Shown here: positions 1 to 7,978 of the stretch, piece by piece | How the letters are laid out: each line of letters starts with the position of its first letter | Numbering within the stretch: position 1 is the first letter of the stretch | NCBI RefSeq assembly: GCF_035581365.1 | Contig: NZ_CP141590.1 | Span: 2,724,001 to 2,788,000 of the forward strand | Origin: Tsuneonella sp. CC-YZS046 | Lineage (GTDB): Bacteria > Pseudomonadota > Alphaproteobacteria > Sphingomonadales > Sphingomonadaceae | Length of the DNA: 64,000 nucleotides | Direction of reading: 5' to 3' | Notes under the pieces: generated by a model | Told to the model about the DNA's origin: nothing | Seen by the model: only the letters and a program-made list of their open reading frames with translations | Database searches by the model: none | Position numbers and translations under genes: made by a program

Positions 1-378
1 GGTGATGCGGGACAGTAGCGACCGGCTGGGAACGTCGGACAGCGATGCAATATCGCCTTCGGCTCCGCATTCCTTCGCCAGCTTTGCGCCGAGGAAGACG
101 ATGTTCGGGTTTTCGATGCCGACGCTGAAATCCAGCAATACGCTATAGGGGCCGAAATCCGGCAGGTTTTGCGGATCGATGTCCTCTACCGACGGGAAGT
201 GGCGATCCTCCAGCAGATTGGCCCAGTAATTATAGGCGCGCACCTGCATGCGTCGTTCGTCCTGCCCGATCGGTGAAGGCGGCATCTCGCGCCCGGCCTC
301 GTCATCGGCCGGATCGTAATAGTCCGGCTCGCCGAAATCATCGACGCCGTTCGCGAAATTCCCCCTGAGCGTGTCCAT
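1..378 (-). CDS. PAS-like sphingomonad protein, 3' part cut by window edge
   Basis: The reading frame is open from an ATG at 378 to the left edge of the window, giving 126 codons of the N-terminal part. The start is acidic (MDTLRGNFANGVDDFGEPDY) and is followed by a segment with RRMQVRAYNYW, DFGPYSVLLDF and IVFLGAKLAKECG. This pattern resembles sphingomonad and caulobacterial proteins annotated as PAS-type sensor domains that often continue into a PilZ domain. That assignment is from memory of the family and cannot be confirmed because the C-terminus is missing. A 9-bp inverted repeat (383-391 and 409-417) sits directly upstream of the start. It could end transcription from the DUF2141 gene or fold over this gene's ribosome binding site. 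Confidence 0.6.
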   Translation of the reverse strand, partial: MDTLRGNFANGVDDFGEPDYYDPADDEAGREMPPSPIGQDERRMQVRAYNYWANLLEDRHFPSVEDIDPQNLPDFGPYSVLLDFSVGIENPNIVFLGAKLAKECGAEGDIASLSDVPSRSLLSRIT

Positions 379-382
379 TCGG

Positions 383-417
383 GAAAGCCCTCAATTCCTA
401 GTCTTTCAAGGGCTTTC
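383..417. promoter_or_regulatory. Inverted repeat between the DUF2141 gene and the PAS-like gene
   Basis: GAAAGCCCT (383-391) is repeated as its reverse complement AGGGCTTTC (409-417) with a 17-nt loop. Both neighbouring genes read leftwards, so the hairpin lies 5' of the PAS-like gene and 3' of the DUF2141 gene. There is no clear T-run, so its role as terminator or leader structure is open. Confidence 0.4.
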
Positions 418-472
418 TGGCGCGACGTGGTAAATATCCCGTTAAGTCGCGCTATATAAGGTTCAGCCGGTT

Positions 473-940
473 TCAGAGCATGTAGCGCATATGGATGGTC
501 TGATGCACAGGCTCGTGCTCCACGGTGAAGGCGGCCGCCTCGAATTTGGGCGGGCCCATCCTGACAGGAGCATCCCGCGAAAAGCCGAAACCTTCCTTCG
601 GCATCAGGAACAAGGCGCGGTCGATCTTGCCGTTGCGGTTCTCGTCATGCAGCAGGGCGATGGCGTAGCGGCCCGGCATCACATCGGAGAAAGTGAACGT
701 GGGGTTCGGGGATGCTGGCGCGACGAGGCGATAATCCTGTTCGCTCTTGCATTTCGGAAATTCCCGGGAATCCCGGGTCAGGCAGGCGCGCACCACGCCT
801 TTCGCGGATCTCAATCCGGTCACGGCCACGGTCACTTCGGTGCCTGCCATGCCGGCGGCGTGCAGGCGCGCGCCAGCGCCCGGTGGGACCAGCAAGGCAT
901 GGAGCGCCGCACACAGCGCCGCGGCCAGAACAAGGATCAT
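473..940 (-). CDS. DUF2141 domain secreted protein
   Basis: This 155-aa protein starts with a hydrophobic stretch typical of a Sec signal peptide (residues 1-25) and then matches the pattern of the DUF2141 family. Visible family features are VTVAVTGLRSAKGVVRACL, the small-protein core SDVMPGRYAIALLHDENRNGK, and PKEGFGFS. DUF2141 proteins are predicted periplasmic or outer-membrane-associated beta proteins with no settled function. The ATG overlaps the stop of the upstream sterol-desaturase-like gene in an ATGA, so the two are translationally coupled and probably form one operon. Confidence 0.8.
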   Translation of the reverse strand: MILVLAAALCAALHALLVPPGAGARLHAAGMAGTEVTVAVTGLRSAKGVVRACLTRDSREFPKCKSEQDYRLVAPASPNPTFTFSDVMPGRYAIALLHDENRNGKIDRALFLMPKEGFGFSRDAPVRMGPPKFEAAAFTVEHEPVHQTIHMRYML

Positions 941-1662
941 GGCCGGGCAATTCCCTGGTCGGTTCCGCAGAGCCTGTCCCAGAAGCGGAAATAAAGGCCG
1001 TAATTGCAGCGATACAACTCATGATGGCGTTGATGGTGGCTGGCCGTGATGATCCAGCCTCCCAGGCGGGAGTGAACCACCCGTCTGGGAAAAATCTCCC
1101 AGCCCATGTGATTGGTGACGCCCATCACGGTCATGATCGCCAATACGGCGCCGAGCATGGCGATGTGGATGGGAATCAGGAACACCAGGGCGGGAATCGC
1201 CACTGCGCCGGTCAAAGCCTCGATCGGATGGAAATTCATGGCCGCCCAGGCGGTGGGCGGACGGCTGGCATGGTGGACGGCATGCGCGATCCGAAACGGG
1301 GCGGGGCGATGCAGCCAGCGATGGGTCCAGTAGAACCAGCTGTCGTGAAGGAAGAGATAGGCGAACAGCGAAACCGGCAGATACCACAGCGGATAATCGC
1401 TCCAGTGCGTGTAGATCAACGTCCAGCCTCGCTCCTTCCAGCCCCAGGCGACGATTCCCGCGGGTATGCCGTAGATCGCCGCGGACAGGAGCGACCATGC
1501 TATTTCCGAATGCATCTGGCGTTCGAGCCCGGAATAGAGCCCTGGCCGGACCTTCCCGGTTATCCAGGCAAAGGCGCCGCTCGTCAGTGCGTAACGCGCT
1601 GCCACGATCAAGCTCATTGCCAGGGCGGAAAGCAGGATGGGACCGGGCTGGATCGGCGGCAT
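937..1662 (-). CDS. Sterol desaturase / fatty acid hydroxylase family protein
   Basis: This 241-aa membrane protein carries the histidine clusters of the fatty acid hydroxylase superfamily: HDSWFYWTHRWLHR in the middle, HAVHHASRP after it, and HQRHHELYRCNYG near the C-terminus. These histidines bind the di-iron centre. Several hydrophobic segments surround them. The family inserts hydroxyl groups or double bonds into lipids, sterols or carotenoids in the inner membrane; the substrate here cannot be read from sequence. It is the first gene of a two-gene unit with the DUF2141 gene, overlapping by 4 bp, which suggests a joint role in envelope lipid chemistry (inference). Confidence 0.85.
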   Translation of the reverse strand: MPPIQPGPILLSALAMSLIVAARYALTSGAFAWITGKVRPGLYSGLERQMHSEIAWSLLSAAIYGIPAGIVAWGWKERGWTLIYTHWSDYPLWYLPVSLFAYLFLHDSWFYWTHRWLHRPAPFRIAHAVHHASRPPTAWAAMNFHPIEALTGAVAIPALVFLIPIHIAMLGAVLAIMTVMGVTNHMGWEIFPRRVVHSRLGGWIITASHHQRHHELYRCNYGLYFRFWDRLCGTDQGIARP

Positions 1663-1699
1663 AGATGCCTTATGCCCGAATTATGCCCGGCAAGCAGGC

Positions 1700-2182
1700 T
1701 TATTCGCTGCTCGCCCATGCCGTGCATTGGGGGTCCATCGCCGCCAGTTGCCGGCGCAACGCGGTCCGGGCGAGCCGCTCCACCTCCACCTTGCGCCGCG
1801 CCGAAGCCAGCGGATGGGTGGGGGCGGGCCTCACGATTTCTCCATCATAGCCATCCGCCACGATCACGCCGCAGCAATCCGGACGGAATGCTTCCCCCTC
1901 CAGGCAGGTGTGATCCAGTACCGGAGGAAGGCCCCAGAAGAAGCGATCGCAATAATCGAGATAGTCCGGCCATTTTCCGTCGCCCAGCAAATCGGCCCGG
2001 CTGACCTTGATTTCCACGATCACGATATGGCCTTTGGGGTCGATCCCCATCAGGTCCGCCCGCCTGCCATTGCGCAAAGGCATTTCCTGGAGGCACCAGA
2101 TGTCGTTACGGGCGAACAGCCGGGAAATGCCCCGGGCTACCGCTTGCGCATCGAAGGCGAGGGGAATCAGCATGCTGGCCAT
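1700..2182 (-). CDS. mmcB: MmcB family DNA repair protein
   Basis: This 160-aa protein matches MmcB, known from Caulobacter crescentus as an SOS-induced protein that helps survive mitomycin C. The segment RADLMGIDPKGHIVIVEIK carries the D...ExK signature of a PD-(D/E)XK nuclease fold, and the C-terminal part has the RPAPTHPLASARRK motif. The start at 2182 is preceded at 12 nt by a perfect LexA operator, which independently supports a damage-response role. An internal ATG three codons later is an alternative start. It stands alone between the sterol-desaturase operon and an unknown gene. Confidence 0.85.
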   Translation of the reverse strand: MASMLIPLAFDAQAVARGISRLFARNDIWCLQEMPLRNGRRADLMGIDPKGHIVIVEIKVSRADLLGDGKWPDYLDYCDRFFWGLPPVLDHTCLEGEAFRPDCCGVIVADGYDGEIVRPAPTHPLASARRKVEVERLARTALRRQLAAMDPQCTAWASSE

Positions 2183-2193
2183 GCCCCCGGATG

Positions 2194-2208
2194 GAACATA
2201 AAGGGAAC
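2194..2208 (-). promoter_or_regulatory. LexA operator upstream of mmcB
   Basis: The plus strand reads GAAC-ATAAAGG-GAAC, which on the coding strand of mmcB is GTTC-N7-GTTC. This is an exact match to the LexA box known in alphaproteobacteria. It lies 12 nt before the mmcB start codon, where it would overlap the promoter or the transcription start. Confidence 0.85.
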
Positions 2209-2212
2209 TCGG

Positions 2213-2659
2213 TCAAGCCGCTTCAATATTGTCTATGTCGCCTGCGGGCCGATCCGTCGTGTCGGCGGGCGGGGGAGCAAGGAGCACTATTGCGGCTGTC
2301 GCGGCCTCGAATTCTCGCCATAAGGCCAATGCCGCTATGGATGCATTGGCGCCCTTCGTCCTGGCGGAAAGCAGCGCGGCAAGTCCTTGCTCCATCACTG
2401 CCGCCAAATCGCCCACCGCTCTTGCGGCATGGTCCAGCCACCAGCCGCCGGCGCTCTGGATGAATTCCGGAAAATCCCGGATCTCATCGGGCAAATGTCT
2501 CGCTTCCAGGCCAGCCAATGCACGGACCGCTTCCGCTGCATCCTGGAGCGCGACCCATTTCAGCTGAATGATGCGAACCCGGCTATCGCGGCCCTGATTC
2601 GCTGATAAACCGCCCAAGGCGGCGGTTGAGGAATCATCGCGGCTGGGGATCGAACTCAT
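2213..2659 (-). CDS. Hypothetical protein
   Basis: The 148-aa product is not recognised. It has no signal peptide or membrane segment. Its middle is an alanine-rich, probably helical region (residues 30-125), with IRDFPEFIQSAGGWWLDHAA as the most distinctive stretch. The LexA box of mmcB lies just behind its stop codon, so read-through from this gene into mmcB is possible but mmcB clearly has its own control. The gene is followed on the 5' side by about 120 bp of unassigned sequence before the tRNA fragments. Confidence 0.55.
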   Translation of the reverse strand: MSSIPSRDDSSTAALGGLSANQGRDSRVRIIQLKWVALQDAAEAVRALAGLEARHLPDEIRDFPEFIQSAGGWWLDHAARAVGDLAAVMEQGLAALLSARTKGANASIAALALWREFEAATAAIVLLAPPPADTTDRPAGDIDNIEAA

Positions 2660-2783
2660 TGCGCAATCCTAGCTCCGCCGGATTGCCAAATTGCTAATCC
2701 GCGAGGCGGTGCGCCCGCATCCAGCGGGATGCTTGGAAAAGCGCTGGCGCGATGCCGAAGAGGTTGCTAACTGGCCGCTTCAC

Positions 2784-2825
<42 letters not shown>

Positions 2826-2857
2826 TCACGTCCAACGCGAGAGTAGGGTTTTTATAC

Positions 2858-3204
2858 AGCAAATACGGGCACTTAGGAAGGCCAAAGAAAGGACGGACGA
2901 AAAAACTCACCAAAAACTCACCGCGCTCGGACAGCCGATTCTGATCGCGGATTGACCTTCCTCGGCCCAACTCATACGGCTTCATGCCATCCGCACCCGT
3001 AGCTCAGCTGGATAGAGCGTCGCCCTCCGAAGGCGGAAGTCAAGCTGTTTTTAGGGTGGTGGGCGATAAGAATAAGTGTGTAATAACAAGGTTTTAGGTC
3101 GATTTTAGCGGAAGCGGATTTTCTAGGCAAAAGCACCACGGAAGCACCACGGAAGCAGTCGACAGATTGACGATTTTCTAGGCCCCGACTACGGGGGACC
3201 GGAT
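2858..3204. repeat. Direct repeats resembling integrase arm-type sites between tRNA copies
   Basis: The spacer after remnant 1 contains two adjacent copies of AAAAACTCACC. The spacer after remnant 2 contains CACCACGGAAG-type repeats (GGAAGCA at 3140 and 3151). Short direct repeats beside a tRNA core are the usual layout of arm-type binding sites of tyrosine integrases. No integrase gene remains in either spacer, so each looks like the stub of a deleted element. Confidence 0.45.
2993..3037 (+). pseudogene. Truncated 5' copy of tRNA-Arg (attachment-site remnant 2)
   Basis: A second 5' half-copy lies 209 bp after the first and 212 bp before the complete tRNA. It matches the whole anticodon arm (through GGCGGA) and then diverges. 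It shares the CACCC variant with remnant 1 and not with the intact gene. Confidence 0.8.
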
Positions 3205-3281
3205 GCACTCGTAGCTCAGCTGGATAGAGCGCCGCCCTCCGAAGGCGGAGGCCACAGGTTCGAATCCTGTCGAGTGCGCCA
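3205..3281 (+). tRNA. tRNA-Arg (anticodon CCG)
   Basis: A 77-nt cloverleaf can be folded by eye. The acceptor stem is GCACTCG with CGAGTGC, the D-arm is TAGCTCAGCTGGATAGAGC, the anticodon stem-loop is CCGCC-CTCCGAA-GGCGG with anticodon CCG, and the T-arm holds GGTTCGAATCC. CCA is encoded. It is the only intact copy of three, and its 3' side faces the island, so it is the likely integration target of the DNA to its right. Confidence 0.95.
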
Positions 3282-3488
3282 AATTTTCCTTATTTATCAT
3301 CGCCTTAAACTCTCTACGAGGGCGATCGCCCAGTCGGCCTTAGAGGGTCGCGGAAGCACGCAGCGTCAAGTTGCAGCCCAAATCCTTGGCTTTCTGCCGA
3401 TTTGCGGGAGGATTCGCGGAAGCAGTCGATGCCTAGCCTCCCGCACCCTCTAAGTTGGTGGCCGACTCGACCTTGCTTTCGACGATCG
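3282..3488. other. Non-coding attachment-site flank with GGAAGCA repeats
   Basis: No gene is seen between the tRNA and the end of xth. The stretch contains GGAAGCA at 3352 and 3418. The 13-mer CGGAAGCAGTCGA at 3417-3429 is identical to one at 3150-3162 on the other side of the tRNA. Matching repeats on both sides of a tRNA core suggest the two arms of an attachment site. Confidence 0.5.
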
Positions 3489-4262
3489 TCAAACCGAGAG
3501 GTCGATTACGACCGGCGCGTGGTCGCTTGTCTTTTCCCAACTACGTGGACGGGTATCAACCTCGGCGCGTTCAAGGCGCTTCAGAGCTTGTGGGTTGAGG
3601 AGGAAGTGATCGATCCTCAGTCCTGCGTTCCGCTCGAATGACCGCCGCCAGTACTTCCAGAAAGTGTAGATTGCCGCGTCGGGATGCAGGTGGCGGATCG
3701 CATCTACCCAGCCCTGGTCCGGCAACCGCTGCCAGGCCTCCCGGACTTCAGGCGCGAAGAGCGCGTCTTCTCGCCAGCGCTCTGGCGCATAGACGTCGAG
3801 TTCGGTGGGCATCACGTTGAAGTCACCAGCGACGATCACGGGCGCATCCAGATTGATAAGCGACGACAGATGCGCTTCCAGCCTCTCGAACCAGCGCAGC
3901 TTGTACTCGAACTTCGGGCCGGGACGCGGGTTGCCGTTGGGGGCGTAAAGGCCTGCGATAAGGACGCCGTTCACGGCAGCCTCGATATACCGGCTCTGTG
4001 TGTCACCCGGATCGCCCGGTAAGTCGCGCCGCGTCTCGTGGATTTCGCCGACGCGGCTCAGCAACGCCACTCCGTTCCATTGGCTCTGGCCATGCCAGAT
4101 CGCGTCATAACCGGCGTCGCGAATGGCCGCTTCCGGAAAGCGGTCCTGAGCAGCCTTCAGTTCCTGCAGCACCACGACATCGGGTTGGGCCAGGTCGAGC
4201 CAACGCAGCAGGACCGGCAGCCGCCCATTGATCCCGTTCACGTTATAGGTGGCGATCTTCAT
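3489..4262 (-). CDS. xth: Exodeoxyribonuclease III
   Basis: The 257-aa product has the full endonuclease/exonuclease/phosphatase fold signature: MKIATYNVNGINGRL at the start, VVLQELKA with the metal-binding Glu, LYAPNGN, VAGDFNVMP, and the C-terminal SDHAPVVIDL with the catalytic His. Family members remove 3' blocking groups and cut abasic sites. It is the last gene of the ku-ligD operon, its start codon overlapping the ligD stop by one base (TGATG). The position suggests it cleans 3' ends for end joining (inference). Confidence 0.93.
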   Translation of the reverse strand: MKIATYNVNGINGRLPVLLRWLDLAQPDVVVLQELKAAQDRFPEAAIRDAGYDAIWHGQSQWNGVALLSRVGEIHETRRDLPGDPGDTQSRYIEAAVNGVLIAGLYAPNGNPRPGPKFEYKLRWFERLEAHLSSLINLDAPVIVAGDFNVMPTELDVYAPERWREDALFAPEVREAWQRLPDQGWVDAIRHLHPDAAIYTFWKYWRRSFERNAGLRIDHFLLNPQALKRLERAEVDTRPRSWEKTSDHAPVVIDLSV

Positions 4263-6757
4263 CAGAGGTCAGGAAGGACCTGGTCGGCACGGCCCCATCG
4301 CGCGAGGTTCTTCGACGCGGCGCGTTTCAGCATCTCCTCACCATCGCCGATATGCCAATGCGACGGCGCGTCGATGTCCCGCAGCTCTTCCCATGTCAGC
4401 GGAACTGCAAGGGGCGCAAACTCACGGGTTCTCGCGCTATAGGGCATGACCGCTGTGGCCCCGCGCTGGTTGCGCAGATAGTCGATAAATATGCGATCCT
4501 TACGCCGCGCCTTGGCAAGCGCCGATGTGAACCGGGCGGGCTCGGCCTGGGCTAGTGCAGTCGCGAAGCGGTGCGCGAAATCCTTCACCTGAGGCCATTC
4601 GGCTGATGGCGTGAGCGGCGCGATGATGTGTACGCCCTTGCCGCCAGTCACCATCGGGAAGGTCGCGAGGCCCATCTCCGCAAGCACGTCGCGAACGTGG
4701 AAAGCGGCCGAGACCACATCTTTGAACGCAAGCCCTTCATCGGGATCGAGATCGAAGACGAGCCTGTCGGGCTGCTCGACGTCCTCGATGCGGGCACCCC
4801 AGCCGTGGAATTCGATCGTCCCCATCTGAACACAGGTCAGCAGACCTGCGGGCGTGTCGACGAACAGATAGGGTTCGTCGTGACCATCCTTCTCGCGAAT
4901 GGCGACCTGTTTCACCGCGTCCCCGAAGCTGCCCGCGTCATGCTTCTGGAAGAAACACTTCTTCGCCCGGCCCTGCGGACAGCGAACGAGACTGATCGGG
5001 CGGCTGCCCGCCCAGGGCAGCATGATAGCTGCCACCGTTTCATAATAGTCGGCGAGCTGACCTTTGGTGAGCTTGCCTTCGGGAAAGATCACCCGGTCGC
5101 GGTTGCTGATCCTGACGCCGCTGCCTACGGGCGCAGTCGCCTTCTCGACCGGAGCCTCGCTTTCCAACACCACGGCCTCTGGCTTCTTATCCTCGCGCAG
5201 GCCGAGATAGCTTGGGTGGCGCAACACCCCGTCGCCGGTAACCTCCGTGTATGCCACCTCGGCCACCAGCCTGGGCTCGATCCACTGGGCGCCTCGCACA
5301 GCGGCGCGCGGCGCCTCGACCGTCGGGGTCTTGCGCTCGAGCGGCGCCATGACTGCGCTCAGGCGTTCGATCTCGTCGTCGGTGTATCCGGTCCCCACCT
5401 TACCCGCGTACCGCAGCTGGCCGTCCTCGTTGACGCCAAGGAGCAGCGAGCGAAATCCTCTCCGCTTGTCGGACGGAAGCCAGCCGACGATCACGAATTC
5501 CTGGCGGCGTATGCACTTGGTCTTCGTCCAGGTGCCGCTGCGCGTGCCGGAATAGCGGGCGTCGGCCCGCTTGGAGATCACGCCTTCGAGGCCCGCGCCG
5601 CAGAAACTGTCGAGCAGCTTCTCGCCGCTGCCCACGATGTGATCGGAATAATGAATGCGCTCGGTCCCCGCGCCGATCAGCGCTGCCAGCCGCTCCTTGC
5701 GCGCCGTCAGCGGGAGGCCGGTCAGATCTTCGCCGTCGAGTTCGAGGAGGTCGAAGGCGAAATATTCGATGATGTCGGGGTTATCCTTGAGCGCCCCCTG
5801 CAAGGCCTGGAAGCTCGTGCGACCATCGGGAAGCCGCACCACGGCCTCGCCGTCGATCAGCGCACTGCCGGCATTGAGAGAGGCGGCGTCGGCAATCAGG
5901 CCGGCGAAGCGATCCGACCAGTCCAGCCCCGATCGCGTATAGGCGCGGTCGCCCTCGCCCCCGATAGCGATCAGCGTCCGATAGCCGTCATATTTGAGTT
6001 CGTGCAGCCAGTTGGTGCCGCTGGGCACATGGTCGACCAGCGTCGCAAGCTGCACCGGGCGGAAGGCCGGAGGTGCGGAAGGGGGCTTGTTACCGCGAGA
6101 CGATGCTTTCCGGGATGTGGAGCGTGAGCCGCTCGACTTTCCCTTCGCCGCCTTGCCGGCAGCGATCTCCTCCATCGTGCGCCCACTGTCTATGCTGGTC
6201 AGGTGCGTGCCGACCAGATCGTCCGACCCGCCGGCGTGGATGTCGTCGACCTTGCGGAGTATCCAGTTCTCGGCCTTTTCCTTGCCGCGCGGCTTCAGTC
6301 GGAACATCACCCATTCACCCTTCATCCGGCGGCCGTGCAGGATGAAATGGAGATGGCCTTCGGCGAGGGTCTTGCGTGGGTCTTTGCCCGGGATCGAATC
6401 CCATGTGCCGTTATCCCACAGCATCACCGTGCCGCCGCCATATTCGCCTTTGGGGATAGAGCCTTCGAACCTGGCGTAATCGAGCGGATGGTCCTCGGTT
6501 CGGACCGCGAGCCGCTTGTCATCGGGATTGGCGCTTGGACCACGCGTGACCGCCCAGCTCACCAGCACGCCATCGAGTTCGAGGCGGAAATCGAAATGCA
6601 GTCGCGATGCGGCGTGCTTCTGGACGACAAATCCATTGCCGCTGGTTGACGCCGTGGCGCCGGAAGGTTCGGCCGTCCGCCCGAAATCCCGCTTTGCATG
6701 ATAGCGGGCGAGCTTCTGGTCAGTCGCCTTGTCCTTCGCTGTCGCAGCTTTCGCCAT
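4262..6757 (-). CDS. ligD: ATP-dependent DNA ligase LigD (NHEJ)
   Basis: The protein of 831 aa has the three LigD domains in the order phosphoesterase, ligase, polymerase. The phosphoesterase shows KHAASRLHFDFRLELDG near the N-terminus, the ligase shows the adenylation motif HELKYDGYRT with the nucleotidyl Lys, and the polymerase shows the VFDLDPDEGL metal site. I place the start at MAKAATAK (6757), preceded by GAGAGGAC, rather than at the upstream ATG at 6841, which would overlap the GNAT gene. LigD repairs double-strand breaks with Ku. The gene is fourth in an operon after ku, a small gene and GNAT. Confidence 0.93.
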   Translation of the reverse strand: MAKAATAKDKATDQKLARYHAKRDFGRTAEPSGATASTSGNGFVVQKHAASRLHFDFRLELDGVLVSWAVTRGPSANPDDKRLAVRTEDHPLDYARFEGSIPKGEYGGGTVMLWDNGTWDSIPGKDPRKTLAEGHLHFILHGRRMKGEWVMFRLKPRGKEKAENWILRKVDDIHAGGSDDLVGTHLTSIDSGRTMEEIAAGKAAKGKSSGSRSTSRKASSRGNKPPSAPPAFRPVQLATLVDHVPSGTNWLHELKYDGYRTLIAIGGEGDRAYTRSGLDWSDRFAGLIADAASLNAGSALIDGEAVVRLPDGRTSFQALQGALKDNPDIIEYFAFDLLELDGEDLTGLPLTARKERLAALIGAGTERIHYSDHIVGSGEKLLDSFCGAGLEGVISKRADARYSGTRSGTWTKTKCIRRQEFVIVGWLPSDKRRGFRSLLLGVNEDGQLRYAGKVGTGYTDDEIERLSAVMAPLERKTPTVEAPRAAVRGAQWIEPRLVAEVAYTEVTGDGVLRHPSYLGLREDKKPEAVVLESEAPVEKATAPVGSGVRISNRDRVIFPEGKLTKGQLADYYETVAAIMLPWAGSRPISLVRCPQGRAKKCFFQKHDAGSFGDAVKQVAIREKDGHDEPYLFVDTPAGLLTCVQMGTIEFHGWGARIEDVEQPDRLVFDLDPDEGLAFKDVVSAAFHVRDVLAEMGLATFPMVTGGKGVHIIAPLTPSAEWPQVKDFAHRFATALAQAEPARFTSALAKARRKDRIFIDYLRNQRGATAVMPYSARTREFAPLAVPLTWEELRDIDAPSHWHIGDGEEMLKRAASKNLARWGRADQVLPDL

Positions 6758-6782
6758 TCGCAGGCCCGTCCTCTCGTCTTGT

Positions 6783-7697
6783 CTAATCCTTCCCCCGTGG
6801 AACGCGTTCCCCCACCTGCGCGCTTCCGATGGCGCGAACAAAGCGGTAGCTAGCCTGCTCGAACTTCAGTGACCGGAAGAAATTATGGCTGTTGGCGATG
6901 GCGATATGGCTCATCACCTCCACCTCGCGGCATCCGGCCTTTTTCAGCGCGGCCTCGGCGGCGGCCAACAGGGATGACCCAATGCCGCGCCTGCGATGCG
7001 CCTTGTCGACCAGCAGCAATGTTATCCGGCCCGTTTCGCCCCGCTGGACGGTCGGCACCACCGCCCAGGCGCAGCATCCGATGATCGCGCCCTTCTCAGC
7101 GACAACCATGCCGCCCTTCGCCTTGCGGATCGCGGCAAGATTGCCGGCGATGTCCTCCGCATTCACGGACCCGTCGCTAAGTCCGCCGAGCAAAGCCGAC
7201 AGTGCATCGGCGTCACCCGGTTTCGCCTGCCGGATCGCCAGCTCCGGTTCGGGCTCTGGCACAGCTTCCGGCTTGTTCGGCGGCGATTCCGTTTTCGGCA
7301 CCAGCCGCAGGTCAGGCCTGCCCTGAGGGGGGCGCGCGGCCTTCCGGCGTTGCGGGCCTGCGCCGGCTTCGCCGCGCCCGGCTGACTTGCGGCGGATGGG
7401 GCTCTCCTCGTCGTCCGGTTCCGCCGCGCGAGCTTTTTTGGCTTGTAGCGGGCGATCGGGCGTCGTCTCGGCCGACTGCTTCCATGTGCCGAGCGCGCTC
7501 TTGCGAAGATAGGCTTCTACGTCTGCGGCGCTGGCCGTGAGGCCTTCGTCACCCATCCCGAGCAAAGGTTTTCCCGTTGCATCGGTCAGGCCGAACTTAC
7601 CGTAGTCGCCCACACCGGGTTTACGGCGACGGGATTTCAGGAGCTTGAAGCCCCGGTGCTGCGCCATGTCCCGCAACGCGTCGTCTCTGACGGCCAT
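6783..7697 (-). CDS. GNAT family acetyltransferase with extra N-terminal domain
   Basis: The C-terminal half of this 304-aa protein is a GNAT domain: RQAKPGDADALSALL opens it, and RRRGIGSSLLAAAEAAL is the acetyl-CoA binding loop. The N-terminal 70 residues (RDDALRDMAQHRGFKLLKSR, then GLTDATGKPLLGMG) form a separate small domain. The two are joined by a basic, proline-rich linker that is probably disordered. Both the substrate and the role in end joining are unknown. The gene sits between ku and ligD with short gaps, so it is co-transcribed and could modify a repair protein or DNA-bound partner (inference). Confidence 0.75.
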   Translation of the reverse strand: MAVRDDALRDMAQHRGFKLLKSRRRKPGVGDYGKFGLTDATGKPLLGMGDEGLTASAADVEAYLRKSALGTWKQSAETTPDRPLQAKKARAAEPDDEESPIRRKSAGRGEAGAGPQRRKAARPPQGRPDLRLVPKTESPPNKPEAVPEPEPELAIRQAKPGDADALSALLGGLSDGSVNAEDIAGNLAAIRKAKGGMVVAEKGAIIGCCAWAVVPTVQRGETGRITLLLVDKAHRRRGIGSSLLAAAEAALKKAGCREVEVMSHIAIANSHNFFRSLKFEQASYRFVRAIGSAQVGERVPRGKD

Positions 7698-7714
7698 GAT
7701 GCGCCGCCTCGCAG

Positions 7715-7975
7715 TCAGGCTTCGCCCAGCGCGCGATAGACCGACATGAGATGCCGGGAGGCGCTGGTGCGGGCACGAGGCGAGCGGATCGTCGCCTCAT
7801 TGGTGTCATGGAGCATGGTGAGCATCTCCAGAACCTCGCGGCGCGGCGTGCCCGTCTCGCACAGATGCTCGCCGATCAGGGTTAGGAGATTGGCCCACAG
7901 GGTGATCGTGCCTTCGGCAAAGGCTTCATCGTCGTCTTGCCCTTGCGGACTGACCATGCCGTCGTCACGAACCAT
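7715..7975 (-). CDS. Small hypothetical protein in NHEJ operon
   Basis: This 86-aa acidic protein is not recognised. It is predicted helical (FAEGTITLWANLLTLIGEHL, then EVLEMLTMLHDTNEATIR) and has no cysteine motif or membrane segment. It starts three bases after the ku stop codon and is followed closely by the GNAT gene, so it belongs to the same transcript. The position between Ku and a ligase-linked acetyltransferase makes an accessory role in end joining possible but unproven. Confidence 0.6.
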   Translation of the reverse strand: MVRDDGMVSPQGQDDDEAFAEGTITLWANLLTLIGEHLCETGTPRREVLEMLTMLHDTNEATIRSPRARTSASRHLMSVYRALGEA

Positions 7976-7978
7976 CGG

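Noticed and set aside
712..2004. A 430-aa open frame on the plus strand
   Set aside because: It is Arg/Pro/Gly-rich noise opposite the sterol-desaturase and mmcB genes.
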